Shown here: positions 36,435 to 47,988 of the stretch, piece after piece
Numbering within the stretch: position 1 is the stretch's first letter
How the letters are laid out: each line of letters opens with the position of its first letter
Assembly (NCBI RefSeq): GCF_001723175.1
Contig: NC_064654.1
Span: forward strand, 2,356,001 to 2,420,000
Reading direction: 5' to 3'
Length of the DNA: 64,000 nucleotides
From: Penicillium oxalicum
Lineage: Eukaryota; Ascomycota; Eurotiomycetes; Eurotiales; Aspergillaceae
Notes under the pieces: model-generated
Databases searched by the model: none
Told to the model about the DNA's origin: nothing
The model's input: only the letters and a program-made list of their open reading frames with translations
Position numbers and translations under genes: made by a program

Positions 36435-38066
36435 ATGGAGAGCAACACACTGTTCATGGTAGCGGGTGCATTCGGCGTGCTCATCACACTATGCTATGTA
36501 CACGCCAAGGGTGCAACGAGATCCAACCCGGGCCAGGAGGCGACCAGGACGCTTCGCAAGCTTCCGCTCATCGGCGACCTGCACAGTTCACCCATCGAGA
36601 AGCCGCTGGTGAATTGGGACGCCTGGACCCAGGCGAATGGCCCGATCGCCGTCCCAAGGCTGTTTGGGCTCATCCCCGTCGTGGTGCTGAATTCCGCCGC
36701 TGCGGTCACGGAACTGTTCAGTCGCCGCAGCCAATGGTACAGTAACCGCCCGGCCTCGGTGAGCATGGAGATGATCACCGATGCCGCACCGGGTCAGTCC
36801 AAGTTCACGCTGATGCACGACTATGATGACCACCTCAAACTGCACCATCGCCTTCTGACGCCCAGCTTGGGAGCACCCGCCGCGCCGAGATTCCAGGCCT
36901 TGATCGAACTCGAGGCCACACAGTTGCTGTGGGATCTCGTCCGGCTCTCACGACCCTCCGAGGGGATCGTCAGCACGGATCTCCTCTATCCGCAGTTGGA
37001 ACGCACGCAATCGAGCATCATCCTCGGGTTGCACTATGGACTTCGCATCGCGCGGTTCGAGGACGAGATCTTGCATCAGGTCATCGACACCCAGTCCCAG
37101 GTCACCCATCTGGCGGCCAATCCGCTTCTTCCCGACATGATCCCCCTTCTGCGCCATCTCCCGTCGGTCCTTTCGCCCTGGAAGCGCGCCGCCGAGAAGC
37201 TCTACGCACAACAGGTAGACCTGTACATGCGGCTCTTCCAGCACGGCCGCGAGACAGACGGCTGGAACGCCACCAAGCAGGCTCTGTCCACCGCGGAGAA
37301 ACACGCCCACGGGACAGTGTCCGATCTGGATCTGGCATTCACCCTGGCCACCTCCATTCAAGGGGGCATGGAGACGTCCCCCCGTCAGCTCCTGTGGTTG
37401 TTCATCGCGGCGCTGCACACGCCGTCTTTCGTGACCAAGGCACATGCCCTCCTGGACGAGACTGTCGGTCGGCATCGACTCCCCCGCTTCTCGGACCGCG
37501 CCAGACTCGCCTTCATCGACGCGATCACCCATGAACTCTTCCGCTGGCGACCCATTGCGCCGGGGTCCATCCCGCGTCGAGCCGACCAGGACGATGAGTA
37601 CGGGGGCGTCAAGATCAAAAAGGGATGGACACTCATGGCCAACGCGTGGGCGATCGGCCGTGACGAACAGGTATTTGATCCGACGCTCGGGGATGTGCAG
37701 GATTTTGTACCGGAGCGATGGCTGCGACCCTCCCCGCCGGGCGAGGACAAGATGCGGACCGATCTCCCGCTGCCCGTCTTTGGACAAGGACGACGGGTCT
37801 GTCAGGGCAAACGGGTGGCCACGGATGGCGCCTTTATGCAAGTGGCCTGTCTGCTCTGGGCCTTTGACATTCAGCCCGTGGAGAAAGGGGAGGTGGTCGA
37901 TCCGTGGGCGATGGTGGTGGAGGGATTCATGACTTCGCCGAGAAACGTCCGATTCAAGCTGCAGCCGCGAGGGGACTGGGTCGTGGAGGTGATCGCGCGG
38001 GAATGGGCGGCGGCAGGAAAGAGTCCAGAGCAGGTGATGGGGGTCTCCACCGATGTTGAGATATGA
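36435..38066 (+). CDS. Cytochrome P450 monooxygenase (intronless)
   Basis: Single exon, 543 residues, the normal length. An N-terminal membrane anchor (residues 5-24) targets it to the endoplasmic reticulum. Hallmarks: I-helix oxygen-activation motif GGMETS (310-315), K-helix ExxR as ELFR (367-370), a PERW motif (VPERWLRP), and the haem-binding loop FGQGRRVCQG with the iron ligand Cys456. All key residues are intact, so it should be an active haem-thiolate monooxygenase needing P450 reductase. The proline-rich hinge is weak (KLPLIGDL). Sequence style recalls fungal families that hydroxylate aromatic or alkaloid-like compounds, but I cannot assign substrate or CYP family. No polyketide, peptide or terpene synthase is within view, so it is not obviously part of a biosynthetic cluster. 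It is GC-richer than its surroundings. Confidence 0.95.
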   Translation: MESNTLFMVAGAFGVLITLCYVHAKGATRSNPGQEATRTLRKLPLIGDLHSSPIEKPLVNWDAWTQANGPIAVPRLFGLIPVVVLNSAAAVTELFSRRSQWYSNRPASVSMEMITDAAPGQSKFTLMHDYDDHLKLHHRLLTPSLGAPAAPRFQALIELEATQLLWDLVRLSRPSEGIVSTDLLYPQLERTQSSIILGLHYGLRIARFEDEILHQVIDTQSQVTHLAANPLLPDMIPLLRHLPSVLSPWKRAAEKLYAQQVDLYMRLFQHGRETDGWNATKQALSTAEKHAHGTVSDLDLAFTLATSIQGGMETSPRQLLWLFIAALHTPSFVTKAHALLDETVGRHRLPRFSDRARLAFIDAITHELFRWRPIAPGSIPRRADQDDEYGGVKIKKGWTLMANAWAIGRDEQVFDPTLGDVQDFVPERWLRPSPPGEDKMRTDLPLPVFGQGRRVCQGKRVATDGAFMQVACLLWAFDIQPVEKGEVVDPWAMVVEGFMTSPRNVRFKLQPRGDWVVEVIAREWAAAGKSPEQVMGVSTDVEI

Positions 38067-41000
38067 GATTTTGAACGAAGTAATGAAATCTAAGAAGATA
38101 ATGACTATTGACAGTACCAGCTTTGCTTTTGAGACTCCGAGAAAATGATCCCTCGGACCGGAGCTTGGTTTCTTTCTTTCTTTCTTTTCCCCTTTCCCCG
38201 GACGTGCAATCGAAAACCTTGTGTGATTCGTCACATGTATTGTAACGCGATGTGCAGGCCGATGAGTTTCCCCGACGCGTGAGTGATGCATCATCCTGTT
38301 GGAGATTCTCACGGACATTGTCAACCTACGGTCCGTAAGCAGCAGGGCTGCATGGTACGAGCACTGCCATCGGTACACCATCATTTCCCACTATCTCCCC
38401 CCCTCCCTCGTCCCCTTCCGGGAGTATCCAGTCAGAAAGTCCAGTCCCCTTTCCCCAACCATGACAATAAGAAACGATTTATTGATTCGTACAATGTGTG
38501 GCTGAGCTGGTCGACCATCGGACCCCTTTGGCAGATTCAACACGGGGGACATGATCTCTGTTGCATGCGCGAAAAACATATAAAGGGAGACATGGTTTTT
38601 TTTTTTTTTAAAAAAAAAAAAAAAACCATGTCTCCGTCGGTGAAGGAAACGGGCTCGCAAGTCCAGACTTGGACGAGCGGCCTGGACGGGGGAAAAACGC
38701 CCATTTCAATCACCTGCCAGCGCCATCGAAAGCTTGTTCCATGTGAGGCGCATCTGCACAAAACAAAAAAAAACTCCGTCCCGCACCGTCTCGCCGAGGA
38801 CGACGATTCCGGCGGGGTTGGAGGTCGGTCAGGATGTGCGCCTTTGCCAGGTACTGGGGGTTGACTTGGAAAATTATGGAGAACGGGGGGGTGTTGTTAA
38901 TTCTGTGCTACTATGCGATCCTGGAGACAATCAGACCGCGGGCGTCCATCGTTCCCGGGGTAATTCATCGAGTGCCAGACCGTTCATCCATGTCCGGCAT
39001 CCTTGTCGGGAGGACGTGGCAACGGCCTCAAATCTCATTTTACACAGAGTAGACGGCTCAACTGCTAGCTTGAAATGACCATCCAGAGGAGATTGAGGTG
39101 GTGGCGGTGGAGGAGGAGGAAGAAGAGAGAGGGGGGAAATGGTCGTCTCACACGGCACGGACGTCGTGGCCGGTCAAGGGACGCGTATGCAAAGTTCTCA
39201 CGATCGCATTGTGGACGGGATAGCGTCCACTTTCATATCTTTGGGGTCGGAAACCCTGAGAGGGCAGACGGTCGATTGCCGTTTAGTGACCCAGGCAAGC
39301 ATCCTTTTTTTTTGTGTTTATTTCATGGGAATGAGAAGAAGGGTCATGGAAGCACGGGAGTTTGGGGGAGATCGCCGGAGACTCGAAGGTCGAGAGAGCA
39401 GCACTTGAAGTGAACTGACGTGGAGTCTGGGCCAAGGCCCCCGACAAGAGAAGATGGCACAGGGCTGCAGATGCCTCCGGGCTCGGCAGCCTCAGACACA
39501 TGCGACCAGCGAGTGGGGGCGGATCATTTGGAGCGGAGATGATCACGATGGAGTACCACGATTTCACCCGCCTTCCCACTCGTTGCGCGCGAAGCGAGTG
39601 ATTCCTTGATGAAAGGGGATTCCTCTTTTCTTTTTTTGGAGTGCAGGAAGATGGAAAAGACACCTGTGCGTCTTCAGTCTTCTCCCCTTTCCAAACGTCT
39701 AGCGCACTTCCAGTTGCCTAGAGATGTCGGTGCGAGCCGCCCAGTTTCGTGACGGCGAGAGTTATGAAAGCGGATCCCACCAGGCCCGCCCGAAGGAGTG
39801 CGTGGTACGAGTCACGACGCACTACCCTCCTCGGGGAGTCCTGCAAGTAGGTACTGTATACATTTGGATGGACGTCGTTGCACATGGCCATCCGTGTCCT
39901 TCATACCACCACGTCAGTCCGTCCCGCCAATCGAGGCATCTAGTCTGGGAGCTTCCTGGCAGAACTGGTCGCATCTGCAAACGAGTACGACCAGTCTCAT
40001 CGGTGCTCGCTTCTGCCAAGAAGAGCTCCGATCCAATATCCAGGCAGACGCTGACGTTGACGTTGACCCGGACCGACGCAGGGGGGGGCGCTCCCCTGAA
40101 GCCTGCTTTTCCATTTACGCGTCTGTTGGTGCACCGCACGAGCCGGATGGAGACAGCCGAGATGGGGGAAGAGAGAACCCACCGCAGCCAACCGGAGGCC
40201 AGAGACGCAGAGGAATGGCTGTGAGCCAAGCGATGATGATGCCCAGCCACGCATGGTGGATGTCATACTAGTCTCGACGTCGCGGACCGTACATCAAAGT
40301 CGTCCAGACACGTACTCTTCCTCCCCCCTCTTCCTCCCCTGTCATCAAATAAATTGTTTTTATCTCCGGTCTTTGCATAGCGAATGGAGTGCCACTCTAC
40401 ACACTCAAGCGCTCAGACAGGATGGCTCGTCTGCCGTAAAAGAAAAGACCAAAAGGCGAAAGCTGAGAGTTGGCAATCAATCGACTGACCCAAATGACCA
40501 GCCCTGTCCCATGGTCCATCTCCGCCCAACTCGCTCGGAAGTGTCGGGGGAACTGGGGACCCGGTCCACGCTTGCTGGGTCTTCCAACCAGACCAAACAA
40601 ATCATGCGGCGGCCATGAGTGATGATTCGTGATAAGGAAATGGCCCATTAGACTAAAGAGTAATACACAGTCGGTAAACTTTGTTGGAGGAATCGAGGTA
40701 TCGGTCCCACCCCCCAAGGTCCGTGGATCGCAGATGCGAATTCTGGAACAAGCAGGCGGCCACGCGACAGTCCCAGATCATCTTTAATCAACCCGATTCC
40801 TCTCCACTGCACAAACATCGTCAATGGTATCGGGGGTTTTTAAACACTTCCCTTGCTCGCAAAGCCTATCCCTCCACCTATTATCCATGAATCCATAATT
40901 CTCACCCTCTGCCCCCCCCCATTTCGCATTGTCGTTCTCCGTCTCCACAGTACCGGTGGCTTGTTGTCTCGTACTCGCTGGGTACTTGCCTGGGATTTGA

Positions 41001-41262
41001 ACTCTCTGTGTTCCATGATTAGGCCCTCGACCCAAACTGACGATTCCTCGAGGAGAGCCGGCCGGATCGTTTCTTTTCTCCATTTAGCCATTCACTCGTG
41101 AAAAAAAAAAAGAGGACATCAGACCGATCGCGAAATCCTCCACGGCTCGGCCCTCGCATCCAAAACACCGCGCGGCCCAAGAGCACCCACTTTGTGTATA
41201 TATCTTTGCCGTTGTGGAATATACCATCTCCCCGGACACTGTCGCATCATTCACACCAAGAG
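38067..41262. other. Intergenic region between P450 and LicD-like genes
   Basis: About 3.2 kb with no gene I can support. GC-rich open frames around 39724-40271 are open in several frames on both strands at once, which is typical of random GC-rich DNA. A perfect 50-bp palindrome lies at 38586-38635. A TATA-like stretch (GTGTATATATC, near 41193) lies about 70 bp before the LicD-like start. Confidence 0.5.
38586..38635. repeat. Perfect palindrome: unique arms around a T14A16 core
   Basis: GGAGACATGG (38586-38595), fourteen T, sixteen A, then CCATGTCTCC (38626-38635). Apart from a two-base difference in run length the whole 50 bp is self-complementary with no loop. It lies 520 bp beyond the P450 stop codon. 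Confidence 0.95.
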
Positions 41263-42438
41263 ATGCGACTCGCAATTTCCTGCTGGTTGGGGCTCAGTGG
41301 GCTTCTGTCAAGCTCCCTGCTCACAACCGCACGACCGCATGGCGAAACGGACTTTATGAGTGTCCGCGACAGCGTCGCCAAAGACTATCCTAGTGTGACC
41401 GAGATCCCACAGCAAAAGTACTTTAGTAAGTTCTAGCATGAGAGCCCCGATGGCGATGAGAGAGGCATGGGGTCCGATCACGAACTGTTCACTGACTTGC
41501 TCTTGATCTAGCGGAATCATCGTAGGTGGAATGGTCAAACTGCAGGATGAAACAGGTGGCGATGGACTGCTAACATGGATCTCTGCAGTTTTCACTATCA
41601 TTATGACGGCCGGTATGATTTGGCTCCACGAGTCGGGACCTACGTTCCCCCAACTCAGCGCGCACTCACTGACAGACATTCGCTGCAGTTTCGCCCAGGC
41701 CCCGCTGCCCGATGATCAAGTCACATCTCATCTGGCGGCCCTGATTCGAACCTATCTCACGACGATGGCCTCCATTGGGGCAGAAACCTGGATCATGCAC
41801 GGTACCCTCCTCTCATGGTGGTGGAATCAAAAGGTCAGTCGATAGATTCGCCTCTCTCTTGATATGGGGGGGGGGGGGGGGGGGGGGGAGAGAGACGTTT
41901 CATCATGCGGAACGGATGGGAATGAGAACGTGACTCGCTTCGTTCGCAAATCCCAGATGATGGCTGACCGGTGAATGCATCCAGATTTTTCCATGGGACA
42001 ATGACCTGGATGTGCAAATCTCCGAGCCCACCATCCATTTTCTTGCAGATTATTACAACATGACCAAGCACCATTTCGATCTACCTGGTGTCGACGGCGG
42101 GCGAACCTATCTGCTCGAAATCAATCCCTATTATGTGGTGCGCAGCACAGAGGACAACTTGAACGTGATCGATGGCCGATGGATCGACACTTCTTCGGGC
42201 CTTTTCATCGACATCACGGCCGTGCGCAAGGATGACGAACGGCGCCAGCAGGGGGACTCGGAGGCGCTGATGTGTAAAGACCGCCATCGCTATCAGGAAA
42301 GTCAGATCTTCCCGCTGCGGGACAGCTATTTTGAAGATGTGCCCGTAAAAGTCCCCTACGCTTATACCTGGCTCTTGGAGGAGGAATATGGGTCCAAGTC
42401 TTTGACTAACAAGAATTTTGCCGGGTACGTTGTCGAAG

Positions 42439-42488
<50 letters not shown>

Positions 42489-42675
42489 CCTCCCTCCAAC
42501 CTCCAAATGACTCCCCTGCTGACTCTTTGCTGCAGGCACCAATTCAATGAGGAAACCAAGATTTGGGATCCTGTTCCGTAAGTCCAACGCATCTCGGAAA
42601 TTTTTGCTCCCCTCTCTCCCTGGGAGCTCTTGATACTGATTCATCCTTTCTGCTTCTAGCGCCAAGTCTGGGTGA
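41263..42675 (+). CDS. LicD-family protein, Mnn4-like (mannosylphosphate transfer)
   Basis: Seven exons: 41263-41425, 41512-41521, 41589-41612, 41689-41833, 41985-42424, 42536-42577 and 42660-42675, about 279 residues. Exon 2 (10 nt) and exon 3 (24 nt) are microexons needed to reach the conserved HYDGRF segment in frame. A signal peptide (residues 1-23, ending near TTARP) directs it to the secretory path. The LicD core is clear: ETWIMHGTLLSWWWNQK, then FPWDNDLDVQ with the acidic Asp119/Asp121/Asp123 metal motif, YNMTKHH, and RWIDTSSGLFIDIT. Fungal Mnn4 proteins control mannosylphosphate addition to glycans in the Golgi; LicD and fukutin relatives are phosphosugar or phosphocholine transferases. 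It is short compared with yeast Mnn4 and lacks its Lys/Glu repeat tail. Intron 4 has a G23 run and intron 5 a long CT repeat. Confidence 0.87.
41866..41888. repeat. G23 homopolymer in intron 4 of the LicD-like gene
   Basis: Twenty-three G on the sense strand between donor (41834) and acceptor (41984). In RNA this could form a G-quadruplex. Confidence 0.95.
42442..42484. repeat. (CT)21 microsatellite in intron 5 of the LicD-like gene
   Basis: About 21 CT units on the sense strand, between the donor at 42425 and the branch-like TGCTGAC before the acceptor at 42535. Length variation could alter intron size. Confidence 0.95.
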
Positions 42676-44272
42676 TTTATTTTGTTTTTGTTTTTTTAGC
42701 AATCGCACCTTTTGACTCGTTCAGCAAGAGCCAATCTCCTTCTTCTGCCCATTTACTCTTCTTTCTCCTCCTCTGTGCATCTGGACATGAACGCACCCTG
42801 ACGACCTTGCCTATTGATTTTTTTGTTTCTCGTGTCGATTGCTCTTTTTTCTTATTCATAATAGGCATCATATCTCTTGGCTGCATTTTCACATTTGCTC
42901 GTCTTTTGGCAGTGGCCAGTGTTGACGCATTGGAAGTTTCACACGGAAAGTCATCTGTACCGATTGACTGTCGCATTTGTCTGGCGTTGCTCTCGCTTTG
43001 CAACTTTTGGCAGCGTTTCTTTTGCCCGTATAGTGTACATATGCATGGCTTTCTTTCTCCCTCCCCCCCCCCCCCCCCCCCCCCCCCCCACACTCTCTCA
43101 CAAGTTATTGAGAGGGGCTTCATCCAGCAAATAATGTGGTGGTGTCAAGCTACATATCCGTATTGGCTGCCCTTTCCGTCCAACTCGAGATCTAGACCTA
43201 TTCGAACCGCGCACCTCTGTGATCTATAGAAGTGCCTTGGGAGATGGTGATCCACATCTCACATGATCAATGGTCTAGATTGATTCCGTGTTGAGGGGAT
43301 CTGATATCAGATCTGATTGTGGGATCCTTTCATAATGCTTGTAGTAGGGGTGGGCGTCCGTGAATCCAGATCCACTTGGGTGGACACCTAGCTTTGGTCT
43401 TGAAGTAAGCACAAACCTTACCCAGTTTCATTGTCGCCATGCTCTATTATTCAGGGGAGTCTTTGCGATGTTTCAGTTTGTTGGAGATTCGGGGTCCTGA
43501 CATTGGTCTTCTACCGATCCAGGCGCTGGGTTTTGTTTTTGTATTCCTCCATAGAGCTTGATCAACTATACGAGATTAGCCTCCCCACTTTCTGGTCATA
43601 CTGTTGCTTTGACTCCATCCAATTCGGTGCGGGAGTAGGTCTTGGGTCATCCCACCACGAACCTTACTTCTTCTCCGGATGGCCCAACGTGTAAGGCTTT
43701 GACGCCTTGACCTGTTGCACCGTTGATCTATACTCATCGGCATCACGGAACCTGATTTTCCCCTCCCAGATGAAGATGCTGGGATCAACAGGGTCTGGAC
43801 GTGTCCACCACCAATCGGGGATAAGATGTGAATTGATTCAAAAAGGACAATGCCGACGCACCTCCTCAGTCGGTCCGAGTTGGGGGGGGGGGCTGACTCA
43901 CAGATCACATGGACTGGACCAAATTGAAGGAAACTAGTTCGCGTGGCTGACGGGTGAAGGTTGGAAACGGCGTGAAGACCCTGAGCTCACTTGCGTTTTT
44001 TTTTTCTCATTTCCTAGAATGACAATTGATTCGCAGTGTCCTTTCAAGCTCCTCTCTCCTCCCTCTCTTTACCCCCCCTCGTCACAAATCTCACGCTCAT
44101 TCTCCCACCATTTCCGACTGTGCTCACTCAGCCCAGCGACACAATCCAGCACGCGTGATGGTGTGAAAGAAACGCGAACAAAAAGCAAATAATCGGAACC
44201 AACCCTTCCTGCATCTCGTCTGTGTTCGAGTCCGAATCCGAATCCGAGTCCCGAATCCCTCGTGTGGCGGTC
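42676..44272. other. Intergenic region with C27 run
   Basis: About 1.6 kb, T-rich near its left end, with no gene I can support. It contains a C27 run at 43063-43089 and a G11 run at 43882-43892. The right end is the promoter and leader of the Zn2Cys6 gene at 44273, with a tandem TCCGAA-like stretch at 44229-44259. Confidence 0.5.
43063..43089. repeat. C27 homopolymer
   Basis: The longest single-base run in the window, in noncoding DNA about 390 bp beyond the LicD-like stop codon. Confidence 0.95.
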
Positions 44273-46965
44273 ATGTCATTCCCTTCTGCCTCTCCAGAGG
44301 GCCCAAATTCCTCCTCCGCCAGTGGACATTCTCCGACCGGCACACGAGCTGGTCTGCCCGCCACAGCCCCCCACCCTGCCCCGGAGATCCCCAGCGCACG
44401 AAGCTGTATCACCTGTCGTCGTCGAAAAGTTCGGTGTAACAAGCGGTCGCCATGCTCAAACTGCGTCCGGGCTGGCATCGATTGCGTCTTCCCCCCACCA
44501 GGTCGAGCACCGCGCAAATCTAAACGGCCTCCAGATTCGGAACTCTTGTCCCGTCTGCGACGCCTCGAAGGTGTCATTGAGCACCTCAGTGGAGCCAAGA
44601 CCAAGAACTCGGAGAGCGGCGGCTCGAGGTCGAGCTTGTCGCCGACTCGGGTTGCAGCCGATCAAGCATTTCAATCCGTCTCTACCGCCGTCCCGACTAC
44701 ACTCGCTTCGGCTTCAGCGCCTGGCCTAGCCCCGGCGCCGATTGCCTCCATCGCCGCTGAAGGCTCGGCGGCTCCAAATTCCGCCTGTCCCTTTGAAAAT
44801 GATCCAAAAGCGCCCGTCACGCAGAACTTTGAAAATGAATTTGGTAGACTGGTGATTGATGAAGGCAAGAGTCGATATGTCAGTAATCGATTGTGGGCCA
44901 GCTTAGGCGATGAGGTACGTACAAACGGAATCACTGCTAGAACATCGAACACAGTAACAATGCAGAATGCTCATGCAACCTCTTTTTTTTTCTTCTCTTT
45001 TCATCACAGATTGAAGAGCTCCAGGATATCCTCGATCATTCATCATCTGAAGAAGAAGATTTCTCATCTCCCGATTCCGCACACTCAGGTTCCCATGACG
45101 GGTTTCTATTCGGGTTCTATTCTCTATCATATTCGCTTCGCGAATTTCATCCTCTCCTGCCCAGAGTATCGCTTTTCTGGGAGGCATATCGAGAGAACGT
45201 GGCTCCCCTGGTCACGCTGGTGCACAGAGGAACAGCCAGGAGCCTCCTGGTTGAAGCGGCGCAGAACCCAGGCTCATTGGACAAAAATAACGAGGCTCTC
45301 GTCTTCGCGATATACCTCTCCGCTATCATCAGCCTAAAACCAGAGCAATGTCTGGCGCGATTTGGGGAAGAGCGCGGGGCACTGATCAAGCGATATCGGT
45401 TTGCGGTTGAACAGGCCCTGTCCAGAGCTGGTTTGCTCAACACGCAGAGCTTGGTCCTCATTCAAGCGGCGGTTCTCTTCCTCATTTGTATCCGTCGCGA
45501 GGATGACTCCAAATTCGTTTGGTCGATGACATCAATTATTCTACGACTCGCTCAGGGGCTGGGACTGCATCGGGACGGCACGAATTTCGCACTCAAGCCC
45601 TTTGAGACGGAGATGCGACGGCGTCTGTGGTGGCATATTTGTCTGCTGGATGCCCGGTCGTCCGACGACCACGGAACTGATTCGCAGATCAATGAATTCA
45701 TGTACGATACTCGACTCCCGCTCAATATCAACGACGACGACATCACCCCGGAAGCGACTGAGCCCCCCACAGAGCGCGAGGGTGTGACCGATCTCACTTT
45801 CTGCTTGATTCGCTGCGAGATCGCCTGTGCTCTGCGCCGGGCCAATTACTCTTGTCCGGGCAAGCAATTCTCCCCCGGAGATGCCGCCATGAGGATGCAA
45901 CATTGTGAGCGGATGATCCACGTCATTTCAAATCGGATCGAGCAACGATACATCAAACACTGTGATATGAAAGTTCCCATTCAATGGGCCATAGCGACGG
46001 TGGGACGTCTCGTCCTCGCAAAACTCTGGCTGTCCGTCCATCACCCGATGACTCGAAAGGATCGCGCGGTCAACGTTTCTCAGGCGACTCGAGAAAGCCT
46101 CTTTCTCACCGCCATCGAAGTTTTAGAATTCGGCCGATTGCTGGAGACGGACCCTCGAACCGCAAAATGGGGCTGGCTCTTCCGGACCAATATGCAGTGG
46201 CATGGCATCGCGTTCGTCCTCTCTGAGATCTGCGTGCGTCCCATCTGTCCATACACCGATCGGGCCTGGAATGCTGTTCAGGGTATCTACGTGGAGTGGG
46301 CACGCCAGGCGACGCATAAAAAGGGTATGCTGTGGCGTCCACTTGCGGCACTGATGAAACGGGCCACCACGATCCGAGCCAAGCAGCAAGAAGAACTCTT
46401 CGCCAAATTCGGCTCGAATCAACCAGTCTGTCTTTCCGATCCCGATGACTTTACCAGGACACATCGTCACAGTCTTCCACAGATACACATGCCGCCAATC
46501 TCCTCAGTATCGGCATCGATTCCCTTCTCGGAAAACCAGGCCCCTGAACCTGACACGGATCTGAATATCGATTTGAGTCAGGGACCCTGGGAAACGCTCC
46601 AAAGTATCTTTCCCAACACCAATCTGTTTGCGCCAGTCAATTTTGAGAATGCGCCAGTGTTGCCACCTTCCTCGACCGCCGATGTACCTCCTAGCTTGTC
46701 TTTTTCTGCGCCTGCAAATAATGGCTTTAGCGAGGTGAATAACAACGATAACAACGATCCTAATCACAACAACAACAATAACAGCAATAGCACCAGCACC
46801 AGCACCAGCAACATCGCCTTCATCAACCAGATCGAGATCCCTCCAACCGCAACATCCTCCTGGGATGAATGGGACCAGGTCATGCGTGACTTTCAGTTGG
46901 ATGTCGAAAACGAAGGGGTCGCAGAACTGGCCAAAGGAACGCATGTGTCGCAATGGTTTGCGTGA
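44273..46965 (+). CDS. Zn2Cys6 / fungal_trans transcription factor
   Basis: Two exons, 44273-44914 and 45010-46965, about 865 residues, joined in phase 0 at LGDE|IEELQDIL. The zinc cluster uses Cys45, 48, 55, 61, 64 and 71 (C-x2-C-x6-C-x5-C-x2-C-x6-C) with the basic CRRRKVRC core, followed by RAPRKSKRP and a short coiled coil (LLSRLRRLEGVIEHL). The signature FGRLVIDEGKSRYVSNRLWASL marks a large filamentous-fungal subfamily. The fungal_trans domain follows (WSMTSIILRLAQGLGLHRDG, then RRRLWWHICLLDARSSDDHG). Near the end there is an Asn-rich run of about 20 residues, then a Ser/Thr repeat. Expected role: nuclear DNA-binding regulator recognising CGG half-sites; target pathway unknown. The first in-frame ATG is used; an open frame continues upstream without ATG. 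Confidence 0.92.
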
Positions 46966-47988
46966 TTTCCTCCTTCCATCTTCGTTCTTCAATTGATATC
47001 CTCACTCATCGTGAACCACCCGCCTCATGGCTGCTTCCAGCCTTCTATACATACTATAATCCACGGGATTATTGCTTCTTCGCTCCCCTCATGTGAATGA
47101 CCTTGTATACGACCTAACGAACCAACTAGCGAGACGAGTCTCGGTGTGGCTCTGTGAGCCATTCACCGAGCATCTTCTCCTGAACACTCCACTCAATGTT
47201 CTATAATATACCAATTCAACTCTTTTTTTCATCCGATGTGTAGTTTCCTTTGTTGGCAAGGTAGTGTATTCTTTTGAGGATCAGAGCATGGTATTGCGCA
47301 GTTTGAGCAGACTTTTTCATCCGGGAGGTCTAAATTTCAATAAAGAATGGCAGATCTGTCTTGCTTCGAAGTTCCCAAAACAAACCCACGTCGACTGTGA
47401 TTGCGACCCACTGATACTTTACCTATGGACTGCTCAGACTGTACTCGCCACTTGCGGGAACCTCGAGAGTGCGTTGAAAGGAGGAAGGACTTTCCAAATC
47501 TCTCGGTCTTATTGGAAGACGCCCGCCCTCTCACTCACATCACACGGATTCATCCCCGTCACAGTCTTGGAAATTGACTGCGCCACAATGTCAAATAAAT
47601 TAAAGATCATCCACGTGTACAGCCACCCCCATCATGGTACACACCAGCACCGTCCCCCCCCCCCCCCCCCCCATCGGCGATGATGTCATCGCTACCTTGA
47701 GCGAGTTTGAGAAGACATAAAGATGGTTCAAGATCATCTATCACCATCACACTGATTCTCATATATCAACTCCCATTTCCCAACTACCAGTCGACTACGT
47801 CGAATTCCATCTCTTCTACCAAACAAATCTATCCTCCACGTCTACTGCATCCACCTGCGCTTCCTTCAGAGATACCTCAACCAACACATTTGTCATCCCT
47901 CCTCTTCCACCAATCTACCACGGGGCCAAAAACATCTCACACCGAAAAACATCCCCCCCTTTTCCCCTCTGGAAAACCGGCACCCATC
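46966..47988. other. Intergenic region before the glycine-rich gene
   Basis: 3' flank of the regulator gene and the promoter/leader of the small glycine-rich gene. A C19 run lies at 47654-47672. The 250 bp before the ATG are C/T- and CCA-rich, as in strongly expressed fungal genes. Confidence 0.55.
47654..47672. repeat. C19 homopolymer
   Basis: Nineteen C about 320 bp upstream of the start codon of the small glycine-rich gene. Confidence 0.95.

Noticed and set aside
39724..40271. 166- and 157-codon plus-strand frames and a 142-codon minus-strand frame
   Set aside because: Open in several frames at once because the DNA is GC-rich; no recognisable motif in any frame.
33578..42675. Secondary-metabolite gene cluster around the P450
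   Set aside because: No polyketide, peptide, terpene or alkaloid synthase and no linked tailoring enzymes are visible; the LicD-like and rhodopsin-domain genes are not typical partners.
44221..44262. tRNA B-box-like GTTCGAGTCC
   Set aside because: No A box, acceptor stem or cloverleaf can be formed; it is part of a tandem TCCGAA-like repeat in the leader of the Zn2Cys6 gene.
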